Positions 16,743 to 24,903 of a DNA stretch of 64,000 nucleotides are shown piece by piece. Numbering within the stretch: position 1 is the first letter of the stretch; each line of letters starts with the position of its first letter. The stretch is taken from the NCBI GenBank assembly GCA_020639255.1, contig JACKGZ010000001.1:186001-250000 (forward strand), in the 5' to 3' direction. The notes beneath the pieces were generated by a model, which worked only from the letters and a program-made list of their open reading frames with translations, searched no databases and was not told the DNA's origin. The stretch comes from Phycisphaera sp. Its GTDB lineage: Bacteria > Planctomycetota > Phycisphaerae > Phycisphaerales > UBA1924. The translations under genes were made by a program, and so were the position numbers.

Positions 16743-17996
16743 TCAGTCGTCCCGTTGCGGGTAGAGCGTGACAATCGCGCGGACCGGGTAGTGATCGCTC
16801 GGCCAGACACCGTTCTCGCCCCCGAGCGTGATGACCTCGGACTCTTCGAGCTCGCAGCGGTCGGGCATCAGGATCATGTCGATTCGCTTGTCGCCCGCCT
16901 CGCCCGTGAAGCCGTGGAAGGTGCCTGTCTTCGCATCATCGTCGAGCGCTTCGAGCCAGCCTTGGCCAATCAGCGTGGCGATGGGCGCTGAGTCCGGCGC
17001 GCAGTTGAAATCGCCGATCACAAAGCACGGGTAGCTTTCGCCGAGATCGTCCTCGTCAAGCAACTTGCGCACCTGCTGCATGCTCTTCAAACGCGACTCG
17101 TCGGACTGATGATCAAGGTGCACATTGGCCACCATAAAGGGCCTCGGGTTGCTCGCCTGATAGGGCGTGAAATACGCCCACGTGCAGATTCGGGGGATGC
17201 TGTTGCCGTAAGACTTCGAGCCCGGCACATCTGGCGTCTCACTGAACCAGAACGTTCCGCTCTGAAGCAGCCTCAGCTTGTCGGTGTTGTAGAGGATGGG
17301 CGCAAACTCGCCGGCCTGCTCGCCGTCGTCGCGTCCGACGCCGACCCACGCGTAGCCCGGCATCGCCTCGCTCATCTCGTCGATCTGGAACCTGAGCGCC
17401 TCCTGCACCCCCAGCACATCGGGCAGCTCGCCGCGGATGAGGCCTGTCACAAGGTCGCGCCGATTGTTCCAGACGTTATCGCCGTCGTCGGCTGTGCCGT
17501 AGCGGATGTTGAAGGTCATCAGCTCGATGCGGTTGCCCTCTTCGTCGCGGATCATCTGGACGATGGGCGTGCTGACCGAATTGGGAATCGTGATGTCGAG
17601 GTGGTAGCTGGCGATCTTCCACGCGCCGTCTTCGAGTCGGCACGCGCCCGTGCCCCGGCACTGCCCGTAGGCGGCCGAGTAGAGCGTCTCATCGAAAATC
17701 GCGACCTCGCCGCCGGGCTGAACGCTGATGTGCCGGTCGCGCATCTGGAACCACCAGCCCCGCCCGCTCTGCATGTACGGGCGATACAGCGACTCGAACT
17801 CGGGCAGCTCCCAGCGTTCCCAGACGTCTGTCCCGAAGAACACGGCGTCATCCGTGAACATCGCGAAGTACGCCCCGTCATCCGCGGCCTTCGTCGCCTC
17901 GTGCATGCGGTTCAGAAGATCGTTCACTTCGTCCTTCGGCTCGGCGTATGAGCAGAACGGCAGAGTAAAGAGCAACGCGAGGAGGATCGATTTCAT
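16743..17996 (-). CDS. Secreted fusion: SnoaL/DUF4440-like domain + endonuclease/exonuclease/phosphatase domain
   Basis: 417 residues with signal peptide (MKSILLALLFTLPFCSYA). Residues about 22-145 form an NTF2/SnoaL-like domain (DEVNDLLNRMHEATKAADDG, FTDDAVFFGTD, GAWKIASYHLDI). Residues about 160-412 form an EEP-fold domain with LMTFNIRYGT, DVLGVQEALRFQ, VANVHLDHQS, IGDFNCAPDS and SDHYPV, so the catalytic Asn, Glu, Asp and His are present. EEP enzymes cleave phosphodiesters or phosphomonoesters. The NTF2-like partner is an unusual N-terminal addition. The start overlaps the stop of the flavodoxin-like gene (ATGA), so translation is coupled. Confidence 0.87.
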   Translation of the reverse strand: MKSILLALLFTLPFCSYAEPKDEVNDLLNRMHEATKAADDGAYFAMFTDDAVFFGTDVWERWELPEFESLYRPYMQSGRGWWFQMRDRHISVQPGGEVAIFDETLYSAAYGQCRGTGACRLEDGAWKIASYHLDITIPNSVSTPIVQMIRDEEGNRIELMTFNIRYGTADDGDNVWNNRRDLVTGLIRGELPDVLGVQEALRFQIDEMSEAMPGYAWVGVGRDDGEQAGEFAPILYNTDKLRLLQSGTFWFSETPDVPGSKSYGNSIPRICTWAYFTPYQASNPRPFMVANVHLDHQSDESRLKSMQQVRKLLDEDDLGESYPCFVIGDFNCAPDSAPIATLIGQGWLEALDDDAKTGTFHGFTGEAGDKRIDMILMPDRCELEESEVITLGGENGVWPSDHYPVRAIVTLYPQRDD

Positions 17997-18580
17997 GCCT
18001 GTTTCCCTCGTACAAAGCGGAGTGTCACCTCGGCGAGACGCTTTCCAAAAAGCTCGGCCGTGCGCCGGTCGCCTTCGGGCGGCGTCACCATGGGCGAGTC
18101 GTCGCGCGACTGGGCCATCATCCCAGCATACGAGCCCATGCGGTTGACGTCGTGCTCCGTCGCGCCGGTCGTCATCACCCCCTGGCTCACCCAGATCATC
18201 CCGTGTTGCATCGCAAAGTGAAAGATGTCCTGGATCGCGTTGAGCTTATCGCCCGAAGTGGCGGCCGCATTGGTAAATCCCGAAGACAGCTTGTCACGCC
18301 ACTGCTGCCGACCCCAGATCTTGCCCGTGCACTCGAACACACGCTTGAGCTCGGCCGTCACCGAGCCCATGTACGTCGGACACCCGAAGACGATGCAATC
18401 CGAGGCGTTGAGATCATCCCAACGACTATTCGCTTGAGTCGCGTCCTGTTTCTGGAGTTCCTCAGCCGCGATGAGCAGCACGACCGCTCCGTCGATGCTC
18501 GAGGCGCCGCGCGCGATGCGCTCGGCGATGACCTTCGTGTGTCCGAACCCGGAGTGATAGACGACGGCGATCTGTGCCAT
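17993..18580 (-). CDS. Flavodoxin/NAD(P)H-quinone oxidoreductase-like protein (WrbA-type)
   Basis: 195 residues from MAQIAVVYHSGFGHTKVIAE at 18580; the longer frame adds only MEPFA. YHSGFGHT is the phosphate-binding loop for FMN. FGCPTYMGSVTAELK and the GSYAGMMAQ region are typical of WrbA and related NADPH-dependent FMN reductases. Likely role: two-electron reduction of quinones or general flavin redox. It shares an ATGA junction with the downstream SnoaL-EEP gene. Confidence 0.85.
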   Translation of the reverse strand: MAQIAVVYHSGFGHTKVIAERIARGASSIDGAVVLLIAAEELQKQDATQANSRWDDLNASDCIVFGCPTYMGSVTAELKRVFECTGKIWGRQQWRDKLSSGFTNAAATSGDKLNAIQDIFHFAMQHGMIWVSQGVMTTGATEHDVNRMGSYAGMMAQSRDDSPMVTPPEGDRRTAELFGKRLAEVTLRFVRGKQA

Positions 18581-18584
18581 GGCA

Positions 18585-18614
18585 AAGGGCTCCACGCAAC
18601 AGCGTAGAGCCCTT
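18585..18614 (-). terminator. Strong hairpin between the PilZ gene and the flavodoxin-like gene
   Basis: AAGGGCTC and GAGCCCTT arms (8 bp) enclose ACGC-AACA-GCGT, giving a long interrupted stem. On the minus strand it is followed by TTTG. It lies after the PilZ stop and ends 5 nt before the next ATG, so it should end the PilZ message and separate the two genes. Confidence 0.7.
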
Positions 18615-18644
18615 CGGAGGGGATTGTGCTGTATGGAGCTGTAT

Positions 18645-19040
18645 TCAGCCGGCCTTGCGGGGCATGGGCCTCATGCACTCGTTTCGGCTGACCGAACGGG
18701 CCAGATCGGTCAGCATCCGCCGCTGATCGAGCGTCATGGCCGTGAACTCGACACCGATCGACCACTTCCGGAAGCCGATCCGCTTCGTCCAGACGACCTT
18801 GCAGGGCAGCGTCGTCGGGCCGTCGAGCGTCTCCACCCGAAGACCGATGGTTTGATCGCTCACCTTCATCTTGAACTTCGTGGTGATACGGGCGCCGGAG
18901 GAGGAGATGTCATCGATCGTCCCGATCGAGCACCCGGTCTCCTGAACAACTAGTCGGCCGTGACGGCGCTTGTTCTCGGGGCGGCTGGCGTTGGCACACT
19001 TCTCGAGGTCAGGCAGAATGTTTCGTGATAATCTTCCCAT
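18645..19040 (-). CDS. PilZ domain protein
   Basis: 131 residues from MGRLSRNILPDLEKC at 19040. ENKRRHGRLVV supplies the R-x-x-x-R motif and IDDISSSGARI the D-x-S-x-x-G motif of PilZ cyclic-di-GMP receptors. The C-terminal strand RKWSIGVEFTAM completes the barrel. No catalytic domain is fused, so it should act as an effector that senses cyclic di-GMP, possibly under the HD-GYP protein at 416-1693. A frame extending to 19247 is an artefact of high GC. Confidence 0.88.
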   Translation of the reverse strand: MGRLSRNILPDLEKCANASRPENKRRHGRLVVQETGCSIGTIDDISSSGARITTKFKMKVSDQTIGLRVETLDGPTTLPCKVVWTKRIGFRKWSIGVEFTAMTLDQRRMLTDLARSVSRNECMRPMPRKAG

Positions 19041-19140
19041 AGTGATTGCAGTTTGCGCGATGCCTCCTCGGTGACAAGGCCATCGGCCGTGCCGCGTTGC
19101 GCCTGAATCAGGGATGTACCGGATTTGCGGCTTGGTCGGC

Positions 19141-19935
19141 CTAGTTATCCGTGATACGGACCAAAACATCGCCAACCGATGACTCGAACGTGCTGATTTC
19201 CGGCCCATCACCGAGCGCCACGGTCGCGTGCTTCTCGTGGTACTCACGTCCCATCACGCGCAGATCGCCCACGGCGGTCTTGGCGACGATCGTGCCGGAA
19301 TAAGGACCGACGATCATCGCGTGGATATCACCCGCGGACGTGCGAGCATCGATCGTGCCTCGCACACGCTCAAGGTCCACATCGCCCGCCCTGGTCGTCG
19401 CGCTGATCGGACCGGTCGTGTCCTCAATCTCGATATCGCCCGCAGCCGTGACAGCCGTGACCTTTCCATCGTGCCGGTCGACGTCGATATCGCCGGCGCC
19501 GGTTTCAACGAGCATCTCGCCGGCCATGCCTTCGACTTCGATCTCGCCCGCCCCCGTTCGGACCCACACGCCGTCCATACGCGGAAGACGAGCCACGATG
19601 TCGCAGCTCTCGCTGTCGCGTCGCTCGCCGCCCGGCCAATCGATGCTGATCTCAAGCCGACCCTCGTTCGACACAACCGCCCGGATGCGCGTCGCATCGG
19701 CGCGTTCCTCGGTCTGGGCGTAGACATGGGCCTCGACCGTCGCGGGCCCGTCGGTCGCGATGAGCTCGACGTCGCCCGCCTCGGTCTGCACGAGCACCGA
19801 CTCGGCCTGACCCGTCTCGACATCGGTCATCGTGACGCTCAAGATCGACGCGTTCGGCGACCGCCAGCCGACCGAACAGCCAGATGAAAGCGCCAGACCC
19901 AAGATTGCCGCTGCGATGGTCGCCCGATTCCGCAT
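19141..19935 (-). CDS. DUF4097-type beta-strand-repeat lipoprotein
   Basis: 264 residues from ATG 19935 (GGAGG 6-7 nt upstream). Signal peptide with lipobox LSSGCSV. The mature part is a ladder of short repeats of the form T-x-A-G-x-I-x-V-x-x-x-x-G (VRTGAGEIEVEGMAG, VETGAGDIDVDRHDG, VTAAGDIEIEDTTG, TTRAGDVDLERVRG), which is the DUF4097/putative-adhesin beta-helix pattern. Its function is unknown, and members are often cell-envelope proteins. It is followed by the PilZ gene in the same direction with a 100-bp gap. Confidence 0.82.
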   Translation of the reverse strand: MRNRATIAAAILGLALSSGCSVGWRSPNASILSVTMTDVETGQAESVLVQTEAGDVELIATDGPATVEAHVYAQTEERADATRIRAVVSNEGRLEISIDWPGGERRDSESCDIVARLPRMDGVWVRTGAGEIEVEGMAGEMLVETGAGDIDVDRHDGKVTAVTAAGDIEIEDTTGPISATTRAGDVDLERVRGTIDARTSAGDIHAMIVGPYSGTIVAKTAVGDLRVMGREYHEKHATVALGDGPEISTFESSVGDVLVRITDN

Positions 19936-20016
19936 GATGCACCTCCGTTGCGGGCGCACGCATCGCCGCCCAAGTACAGCGTACTTGGGGTTGAACGCTG
20001 TCGGCTTTCGGTCGTT

Positions 20017-21093
20017 TCAGGAGGCGTTGGATTCGACGCGCTTCCGCATCAGCCCGAGATAGCGATCGAGCTCGGGCCCCACGCCGCCGGCCACAGCCTC
20101 GCCCAGCTTGCGCGTTTCGCCCTCAAGCCACGTCCAGTGATGAGCCGAGAGCCGCGAAACATCGAGATCTTTGCCCATGAACGGGAGCCTCGGCGTGCCC
20201 GCCGATTCGAGGTGACGGGTGATCTCGAGCATCGGCTCGCTGTACCCGCCCAGGTGCATGTACGCGGGCATCAGCGGCAGGTTGGTCTTGGGCATCGGCG
20301 CGGTGTTCCGGCCCGCGATGTGGTCGGTGTACTGGCAGATCAGCTGCGAGGGATGGACCATATCGCCTTCTTCGATCGCGGACTCACCCGAGCTCCCGAC
20401 GATGATCTGCGAGCCGAGGAAGGTGTCGAGGTCGACGCTCTTGCCCTTGTACATGCGGATGTCGTTGAAGCCGTCGATCGGGCGCGTCTTGGCGCGCATC
20501 ACCTGCGCATCCAGGACCATCTCGAACGTCGTCGTGAGATGGTCCTCTGGCTCGATGCCGTTGCCCTTGTACCACCGGATGCCGAAGAACGCCTTGCCGG
20601 ATCCTTTGGCCAGCTGGTAGCGCCGCTCGAAGAAATCGGGCTTCACGGGCATCGCGTCGAGATCGTGCAGCAGGACGTGCCGGGTCTTGCAGTGCGCGAT
20701 GCCCGTGGACCAGCTCATCCACGCGTAGACCCAGCCCCACTGGATGCTCCTGGCGACCTCATACTGGTGCTCGGTGTAGTTGAGCACGGTGACGGGGACA
20801 TCGCCCTGGGCCTCTTCGATGCGAGCCATAAGCCCGTCCGGCATCTGGCTCGCCGGTCGATCGAACACAAGGACGACCTCTTTGAGCGAGGGCGTCGACA
20901 TGCGCCGGATCAGGTTGAGGTTCATCACCGCGACGTCGGGCAGGGCCGCCATGCACCCGATGACGACGGTCAAGCCTTCCTCGGGGTTCGTCAGCGGCTG
21001 CCACTCGACGAGGTTCTTCAGGCGCGAGACCATCGGCATCCGGCGGAACCGCGCCGCCTGAAAGGCAAACCAATTCGGATACTTGCCGCGCAT
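20017..21093 (-). CDS. Glycosyltransferase-like protein (GT-A fold)
   Basis: 358 residues from MRGKYPNWFAFQAARFRR at 21093 (GGGAGAGTT before the ATG). The longer frame to 21411 is arginine/glycine-rich noise over the asparaginase gene. HVLLHDLDAMPVKPDFFE carries the D-x-D nucleotide-sugar/metal motif after a hydrophobic strand, and TVVIGCMAALPDV plus VVLVFDRPASQMPDG match the N-terminal nucleotide-binding half. Donor and acceptor are unknown. It follows asparaginase by 23 bp in the same operon. Confidence 0.72.
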   Translation of the reverse strand: MRGKYPNWFAFQAARFRRMPMVSRLKNLVEWQPLTNPEEGLTVVIGCMAALPDVAVMNLNLIRRMSTPSLKEVVLVFDRPASQMPDGLMARIEEAQGDVPVTVLNYTEHQYEVARSIQWGWVYAWMSWSTGIAHCKTRHVLLHDLDAMPVKPDFFERRYQLAKGSGKAFFGIRWYKGNGIEPEDHLTTTFEMVLDAQVMRAKTRPIDGFNDIRMYKGKSVDLDTFLGSQIIVGSSGESAIEEGDMVHPSQLICQYTDHIAGRNTAPMPKTNLPLMPAYMHLGGYSEPMLEITRHLESAGTPRLPFMGKDLDVSRLSAHHWTWLEGETRKLGEAVAGGVGPELDRYLGLMRKRVESNAS

Positions 21094-21116
21094 AACTCTC
21101 CCGACTGCCCTGGGTC

Positions 21117-22106
21117 TTAGACCCCTTCCATCGGCCGGATCTTCCCGGGGCTTGTCCCATTGAGAAGGTCCGAGATTCCTTCGGCGTCCATTCCGGCGCC
21201 CAGGGCCGCCATGAGCAGCATTCTTGCCGCCAGTCCCGAGAGCCGCCGGGGACCGATCGCCGCCGGGATCATGCCGGCCTCGATCGCCGTGGGCCAGATC
21301 CCCATCGGCCCGGCGGGCACGCGGGTCGTCGTCAGGACCACCACACCCGCCTCGGCCGCGCGTCGGCAGACCTCGGTGACAGGCCCCGGCACGTTGCCGA
21401 AGCCCATGCACTCGACGACCACGCCCCGCGCGCCGTCCTCTACCGCCAGCTCGATGAGCCTGCCGCGATCGCCCGCGGTGAGCCGGACGAGCGCCACGGT
21501 TTCATCGAGTTTGGCGCTCATCAGCGGCACCCGCGTCGGCGTGCGCACGATCTCGACCGACTCGGGCGTCACCCACCCGACGGGCCCCGCGTCGCCCGAC
21601 GTAAAGCTGTCGGTGCTGATCGTGTGCCCCTTGGATACCTCGAGCGCCGCGTGCAGGCGCTGGTGCATGGCGATCACGACGCCGAGCTTGCCGATCGATC
21701 CGTCGCACACGTACGCAATGGCGTCGGCCACGTTGTCCGGGCCGTCGGCGCCGCGGTCCTTGGTCGGGACCATCGCACCTGTGAGCACGACGGGCTTCTG
21801 CGGATGCAGCATGCACTCGAGCGCGACAGCGGTTTCTTCCATCGTGTCGGTGCCGTGCGTGATGACCGCGCCAAGGCACGATTCGTCGTCCAATGCCGTG
21901 CGCACACGAGCGGCGAGCGCCTCGATCTGCTCGACGCTGATGGAGCTGCTGTGGATGGTCGCGAAGTCCTCGCCCCGGACAGGGATGCCCTCGGGGAGGC
22001 GGCGCGCCATTTTGATCATGTTCTTGGCGCGGAGCGGGCCGTCGGGGCCGGCGGAGATCGTGCCGCCGGTCGCCAGGAGTTGGATGGAGCCGCGAGCGCC
22101 CTGCAT
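21117..22106 (-). CDS. L-asparaginase (type I/II family)
   Basis: 329 residues. LLATGGTISAGPDG holds the nucleophilic threonine. AVITHGTDTMEETAVAL carries the second Thr-Asp pair and the catalytic lysine region continues through PTKDRGADGPDN. The family's C-terminal GFGNVPGPV follows. Reaction: L-asparagine to aspartate and ammonia. There is no clear signal peptide, so it is probably cytosolic. It sits between a DUF442-type phosphatase lipoprotein and a glycosyltransferase in a compact leftward operon (gaps of 24 and 23 bp). Confidence 0.92.
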   Translation of the reverse strand: MQGARGSIQLLATGGTISAGPDGPLRAKNMIKMARRLPEGIPVRGEDFATIHSSSISVEQIEALAARVRTALDDESCLGAVITHGTDTMEETAVALECMLHPQKPVVLTGAMVPTKDRGADGPDNVADAIAYVCDGSIGKLGVVIAMHQRLHAALEVSKGHTISTDSFTSGDAGPVGWVTPESVEIVRTPTRVPLMSAKLDETVALVRLTAGDRGRLIELAVEDGARGVVVECMGFGNVPGPVTEVCRRAAEAGVVVLTTTRVPAGPMGIWPTAIEAGMIPAAIGPRRLSGLAARMLLMAALGAGMDAEGISDLLNGTSPGKIRPMEGV

Positions 22107-22130
22107 GCGCAGAGCGTATGCCGATCGTGA

Positions 22131-22757
22131 TCAGCCCTCGTCGTCGGCGGGAGGCTCGTAAGCGCTCGGCTTGCCGAGTAGGCGGTCGAGCGAACTCGGC
22201 TCCTGACCGACCTTCTGTGCACGGAGCACGGCTTCTTCCTCAGTCAGCCCCTCGTACTTGATGAGGTACGCCGTCCAGATCGTGCGCGCCCGCCCGCCCG
22301 AGGCGCAGTGCAGGAGCACCTTGCCCTCGGCGTTCTCGAGCACCTCAGCAAGCCGGTCGACGTCCTCGGGGTCGTAGCCGGGTTCTTCGCCGACGCCGCC
22401 GCCGAGCGGGATGTGGACGTACGTGGCGCCCAGGTCGCCGACCAGCTTGGCCTCGTCGAATGGGACCGACTCCATCTCGACGTCGCGCCGGAAATTGACG
22501 ACGGTCGTCACGCCCATGTCCCCGATCTCGCCCCGGAGCGTGCCCTCGTCAGGCTGGGCGCTGAAGTGGTAGCGTCCCTCGGCGTGGATCATGGGCGGGT
22601 CGATGGGCTTGGGTGCCGGAGCGGGCTCGGCGTGTTGAACCGTGACCCGGCTCGGCGCGGGCCTGGATTCCGTCTCGTGGATTGTCAGGTTGAACGAGCA
22701 GCCGGCCAGAATGATCGGCATGAGCAAGAGAGAAAGCAGTGAAGCAAGATGGCGCAT
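22131..22757 (-). CDS. Lipoprotein with DUF442-type (fused DSP-PTPase-like) phosphatase domain
   Basis: 208 residues from ATG 22757. Signal peptide and lipobox IILAGCSF, a proline-rich linker, then a cysteine-phosphatase fold: YHFSAQPDEGTLRGEIGDMGVTTVVNFR at the front and KVLLHCASGGRARTIW at the active site. The loop is C-x-x-x-x-R (Cys-Ala-Ser-Gly-Gly-Arg) rather than the canonical C-x5-R, as in DUF442/beta-lactamase-hydrolase-like proteins. The VNFRRDVEME strand is also typical. It may dephosphorylate a small molecule or protein outside the cytoplasm. Confidence 0.78.
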   Translation of the reverse strand: MRHLASLLSLLLMPIILAGCSFNLTIHETESRPAPSRVTVQHAEPAPAPKPIDPPMIHAEGRYHFSAQPDEGTLRGEIGDMGVTTVVNFRRDVEMESVPFDEAKLVGDLGATYVHIPLGGGVGEEPGYDPEDVDRLAEVLENAEGKVLLHCASGGRARTIWTAYLIKYEGLTEEEAVLRAQKVGQEPSSLDRLLGKPSAYEPPADDEG

Positions 22758-22973
22758 CGGGCGGCTCCTGATCGGTTTGAGAATCTGGGTGATCCTACGG
22801 CCGACGTTTCCGGGCGTTGCGGTTTCCCCTTTGAGAACCCGATGGACATCTGGTGTCGATTTGTCGCCATGCGGGGCACAAATCGGGCCCAAAATCCGCT
22901 TTGCCCGGGCCGTGTATGCAAGTACAGTTGATGGTGTGTGTGCCCCGGGGGTGGGCGAGAGGTAGAGGTATCG

Positions 22974-24827
22974 ATGGCTTGGATTCGTAGCAAAGGCCGG
23001 GCGCTGGTCGCGCCCGAGGTGTTGTGGCTCCTCGGTCTCTGCGTACCGATGGGCGGCCTTGGTGTGGCGGCCATTGTGGGCGGGCCTCTCCCGACGACGG
23101 AGAACGATTTCTTTGCGCCCGGCACACAGCCGCACGGTCTCAATACCGCAGTCCAGAGCGTGCAGGAGTGCATGTCCTGCCACGGCAATTTCGACGACCT
23201 GCACGAACCGTTCCGCCCGTGGGCCGCCAGCATGATGGGCCAGGCCTCACGCGACCCGCTCTTCCACGCGGCGCTCACAATCGCCAACCAGGACGCCGCC
23301 TTCGCGGGCGATCTGTGCCTGCGCTGCCACGCACCCAACGGCTGGCTCGAGGGACGCTCGACGCCCACCGACGGCTCGTTGCTCTCGGGCGTCGATCTTG
23401 AGGGTGTGAACTGCAACTTCTGCCACCGCATGGTCGACCCGATCCATAATCCGGGCATCGATCCGGCTGTCGACGCGACGATCCTCTCGAACCTGACGGA
23501 CGTGCCCACGATGCCGCACTCCGGGCAGTTTGTCATCGATCCCGAAGACCGCAGGCGCGGGCCGTACGACCTCGGCGATTTCCAGTACCACGAGTGGCTC
23601 CAGGCGCCGTTCCAGTCGACGTCGCAGATGTGCGCGACGTGCCACGACGTCTCGAACCCTGTCTTCGAGAAGCAACCCGACGGCACGTACATGCCCGGCG
23701 CGTTCGACACGCCGCCGGCCAGCTACAGCCCGTATGACCAGTTCCCAGTCGAACGCACGTACTCCGAGTGGAGCCAGAGCTCGTTCGCGTCGGGACCGGT
23801 TGATGTGGGGGGGCGGTTCGCGCCGAACCTCGTCATGGGTGTCAGCTCGTGCCAGGACTGCCACATGCCGCCCGACCCGGGTGTGAGCTGTTTCTTCGGC
23901 GACTACCGCGAAGAGCTTTCGACCCACCAGTTCCGCGGCGGCAACACGTGGATGCTGAACGCCATCCGCAATCTTTACCCCGACTCGGAGACGTTCCTGA
24001 CCGACACGTCGGTGAGCCTGGCGATCATGCAGAGCGAGAACCTGCTCGCCGAGGCGAGCGACGCCACACTCACGCAAGACGGCAGCGACCTGATCGTCCG
24101 CGTCACGAACTACTCGGCGCACAAGCTGCCCACCGGCTACCCCGAAGGCCGACGCATGTGGATCAACGTGAAGTACTTCGACGGCTCCGACACGCTCATC
24201 GACGAACGCGGCGCGTACGACGACGAGACCGCATTGCTCTCGACGGTCGACACCAAGGTGTACGAAGCCAAGCTCGGCATCTCGACCACGCTCGCGCCGA
24301 TCGTGGGCAAGCCCGCGGGTGAGAGCTTTCACTTCGTGCTCAACAACGAGTGGATCAAGGACAACCGCATCCCGCCGATGGGCTTTACGAACACGGGCTT
24401 CGACGCGGTGCAATCGGCCCCCGTCGCCTACACCTACGCCGACGGCCAGCACTGGGACGACACGACCTACGACATCCCCTCGGGCGCGGTCCGCGCCGAG
24501 GTGAAGGTCTACTACCAGACCGCGAGCAGGGAGTACATCGAGTTCCTCCGCGACGAGAACACGACCGACACCAAGGGTGTCACGATGTACAACGAGTGGG
24601 TCGCCAGCGGCAAGAGCCCGCCGGTCCTCATGGACGATGTCTCGATCACGATCGAGACGCCCTGCCTGGCCGATACCAACGGCGACGGCGTTGTGTCTCC
24701 CGCCGACTTCAGCGCCTGGGTGGCCGCCTTCAACACGATGGCGCCCCAGTGCGACCAGAACGGCGACGGCCTCTGCACCCCGGCCGACTTCAGCGCCTGG
24801 GTCAGCAACTACAACGCGGGTTGCTGA
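22974..24827 (+). CDS. Secreted pentaheme cytochrome c with C-terminal GC-type dockerin module
   Basis: 617 residues from ATG 22974. An N-terminal hydrophobic segment (about 15-38) is a signal or anchor. Five C-x-x-C-H heme sites are visible: CMSCH, CLRCH, CNFCH, CATCH and CQDCH. A beta-rich segment (about 365-560) precedes the end. The last 55 residues are two EF-hand-like D-x-N-G-D-G repeats, each followed by PADFSAWV and closing with YNAGC, the 'GC-type dockerin' seen in planctomycetes. A multiheme c-type cytochrome anchored by such a module suggests electron transfer on or outside the cell surface. It starts the rightward secreted-protein array. Confidence 0.88.
   Translation: MAWIRSKGRALVAPEVLWLLGLCVPMGGLGVAAIVGGPLPTTENDFFAPGTQPHGLNTAVQSVQECMSCHGNFDDLHEPFRPWAASMMGQASRDPLFHAALTIANQDAAFAGDLCLRCHAPNGWLEGRSTPTDGSLLSGVDLEGVNCNFCHRMVDPIHNPGIDPAVDATILSNLTDVPTMPHSGQFVIDPEDRRRGPYDLGDFQYHEWLQAPFQSTSQMCATCHDVSNPVFEKQPDGTYMPGAFDTPPASYSPYDQFPVERTYSEWSQSSFASGPVDVGGRFAPNLVMGVSSCQDCHMPPDPGVSCFFGDYREELSTHQFRGGNTWMLNAIRNLYPDSETFLTDTSVSLAIMQSENLLAEASDATLTQDGSDLIVRVTNYSAHKLPTGYPEGRRMWINVKYFDGSDTLIDERGAYDDETALLSTVDTKVYEAKLGISTTLAPIVGKPAGESFHFVLNNEWIKDNRIPPMGFTNTGFDAVQSAPVAYTYADGQHWDDTTYDIPSGAVRAEVKVYYQTASREYIEFLRDENTTDTKGVTMYNEWVASGKSPPVLMDDVSITIETPCLADTNGDGVVSPADFSAWVAAFNTMAPQCDQNGDGLCTPADFSAWVSNYNAGC
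24701..24827 (+). repeat. Dockerin-coding DNA, copy A
   Basis: The first 103 nt are identical to 26514-26616 except for two third-position changes. The encoded module is D-x-N-G-D-G ... PADFSAWVAAFNTMAPQCDQ ... PADFSAWVSNYNAGC. Such near identity between otherwise unrelated genes points to recent gene conversion or cassette duplication. Confidence 0.85.
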
Positions 24828-24903
24828 AAACTTCATTTCTTCTCGGACCATACACCGGTAGACTCTTCGGGAGAGGTACAGCTCTTCAGGAGGGAGCCGA
24901 GAA

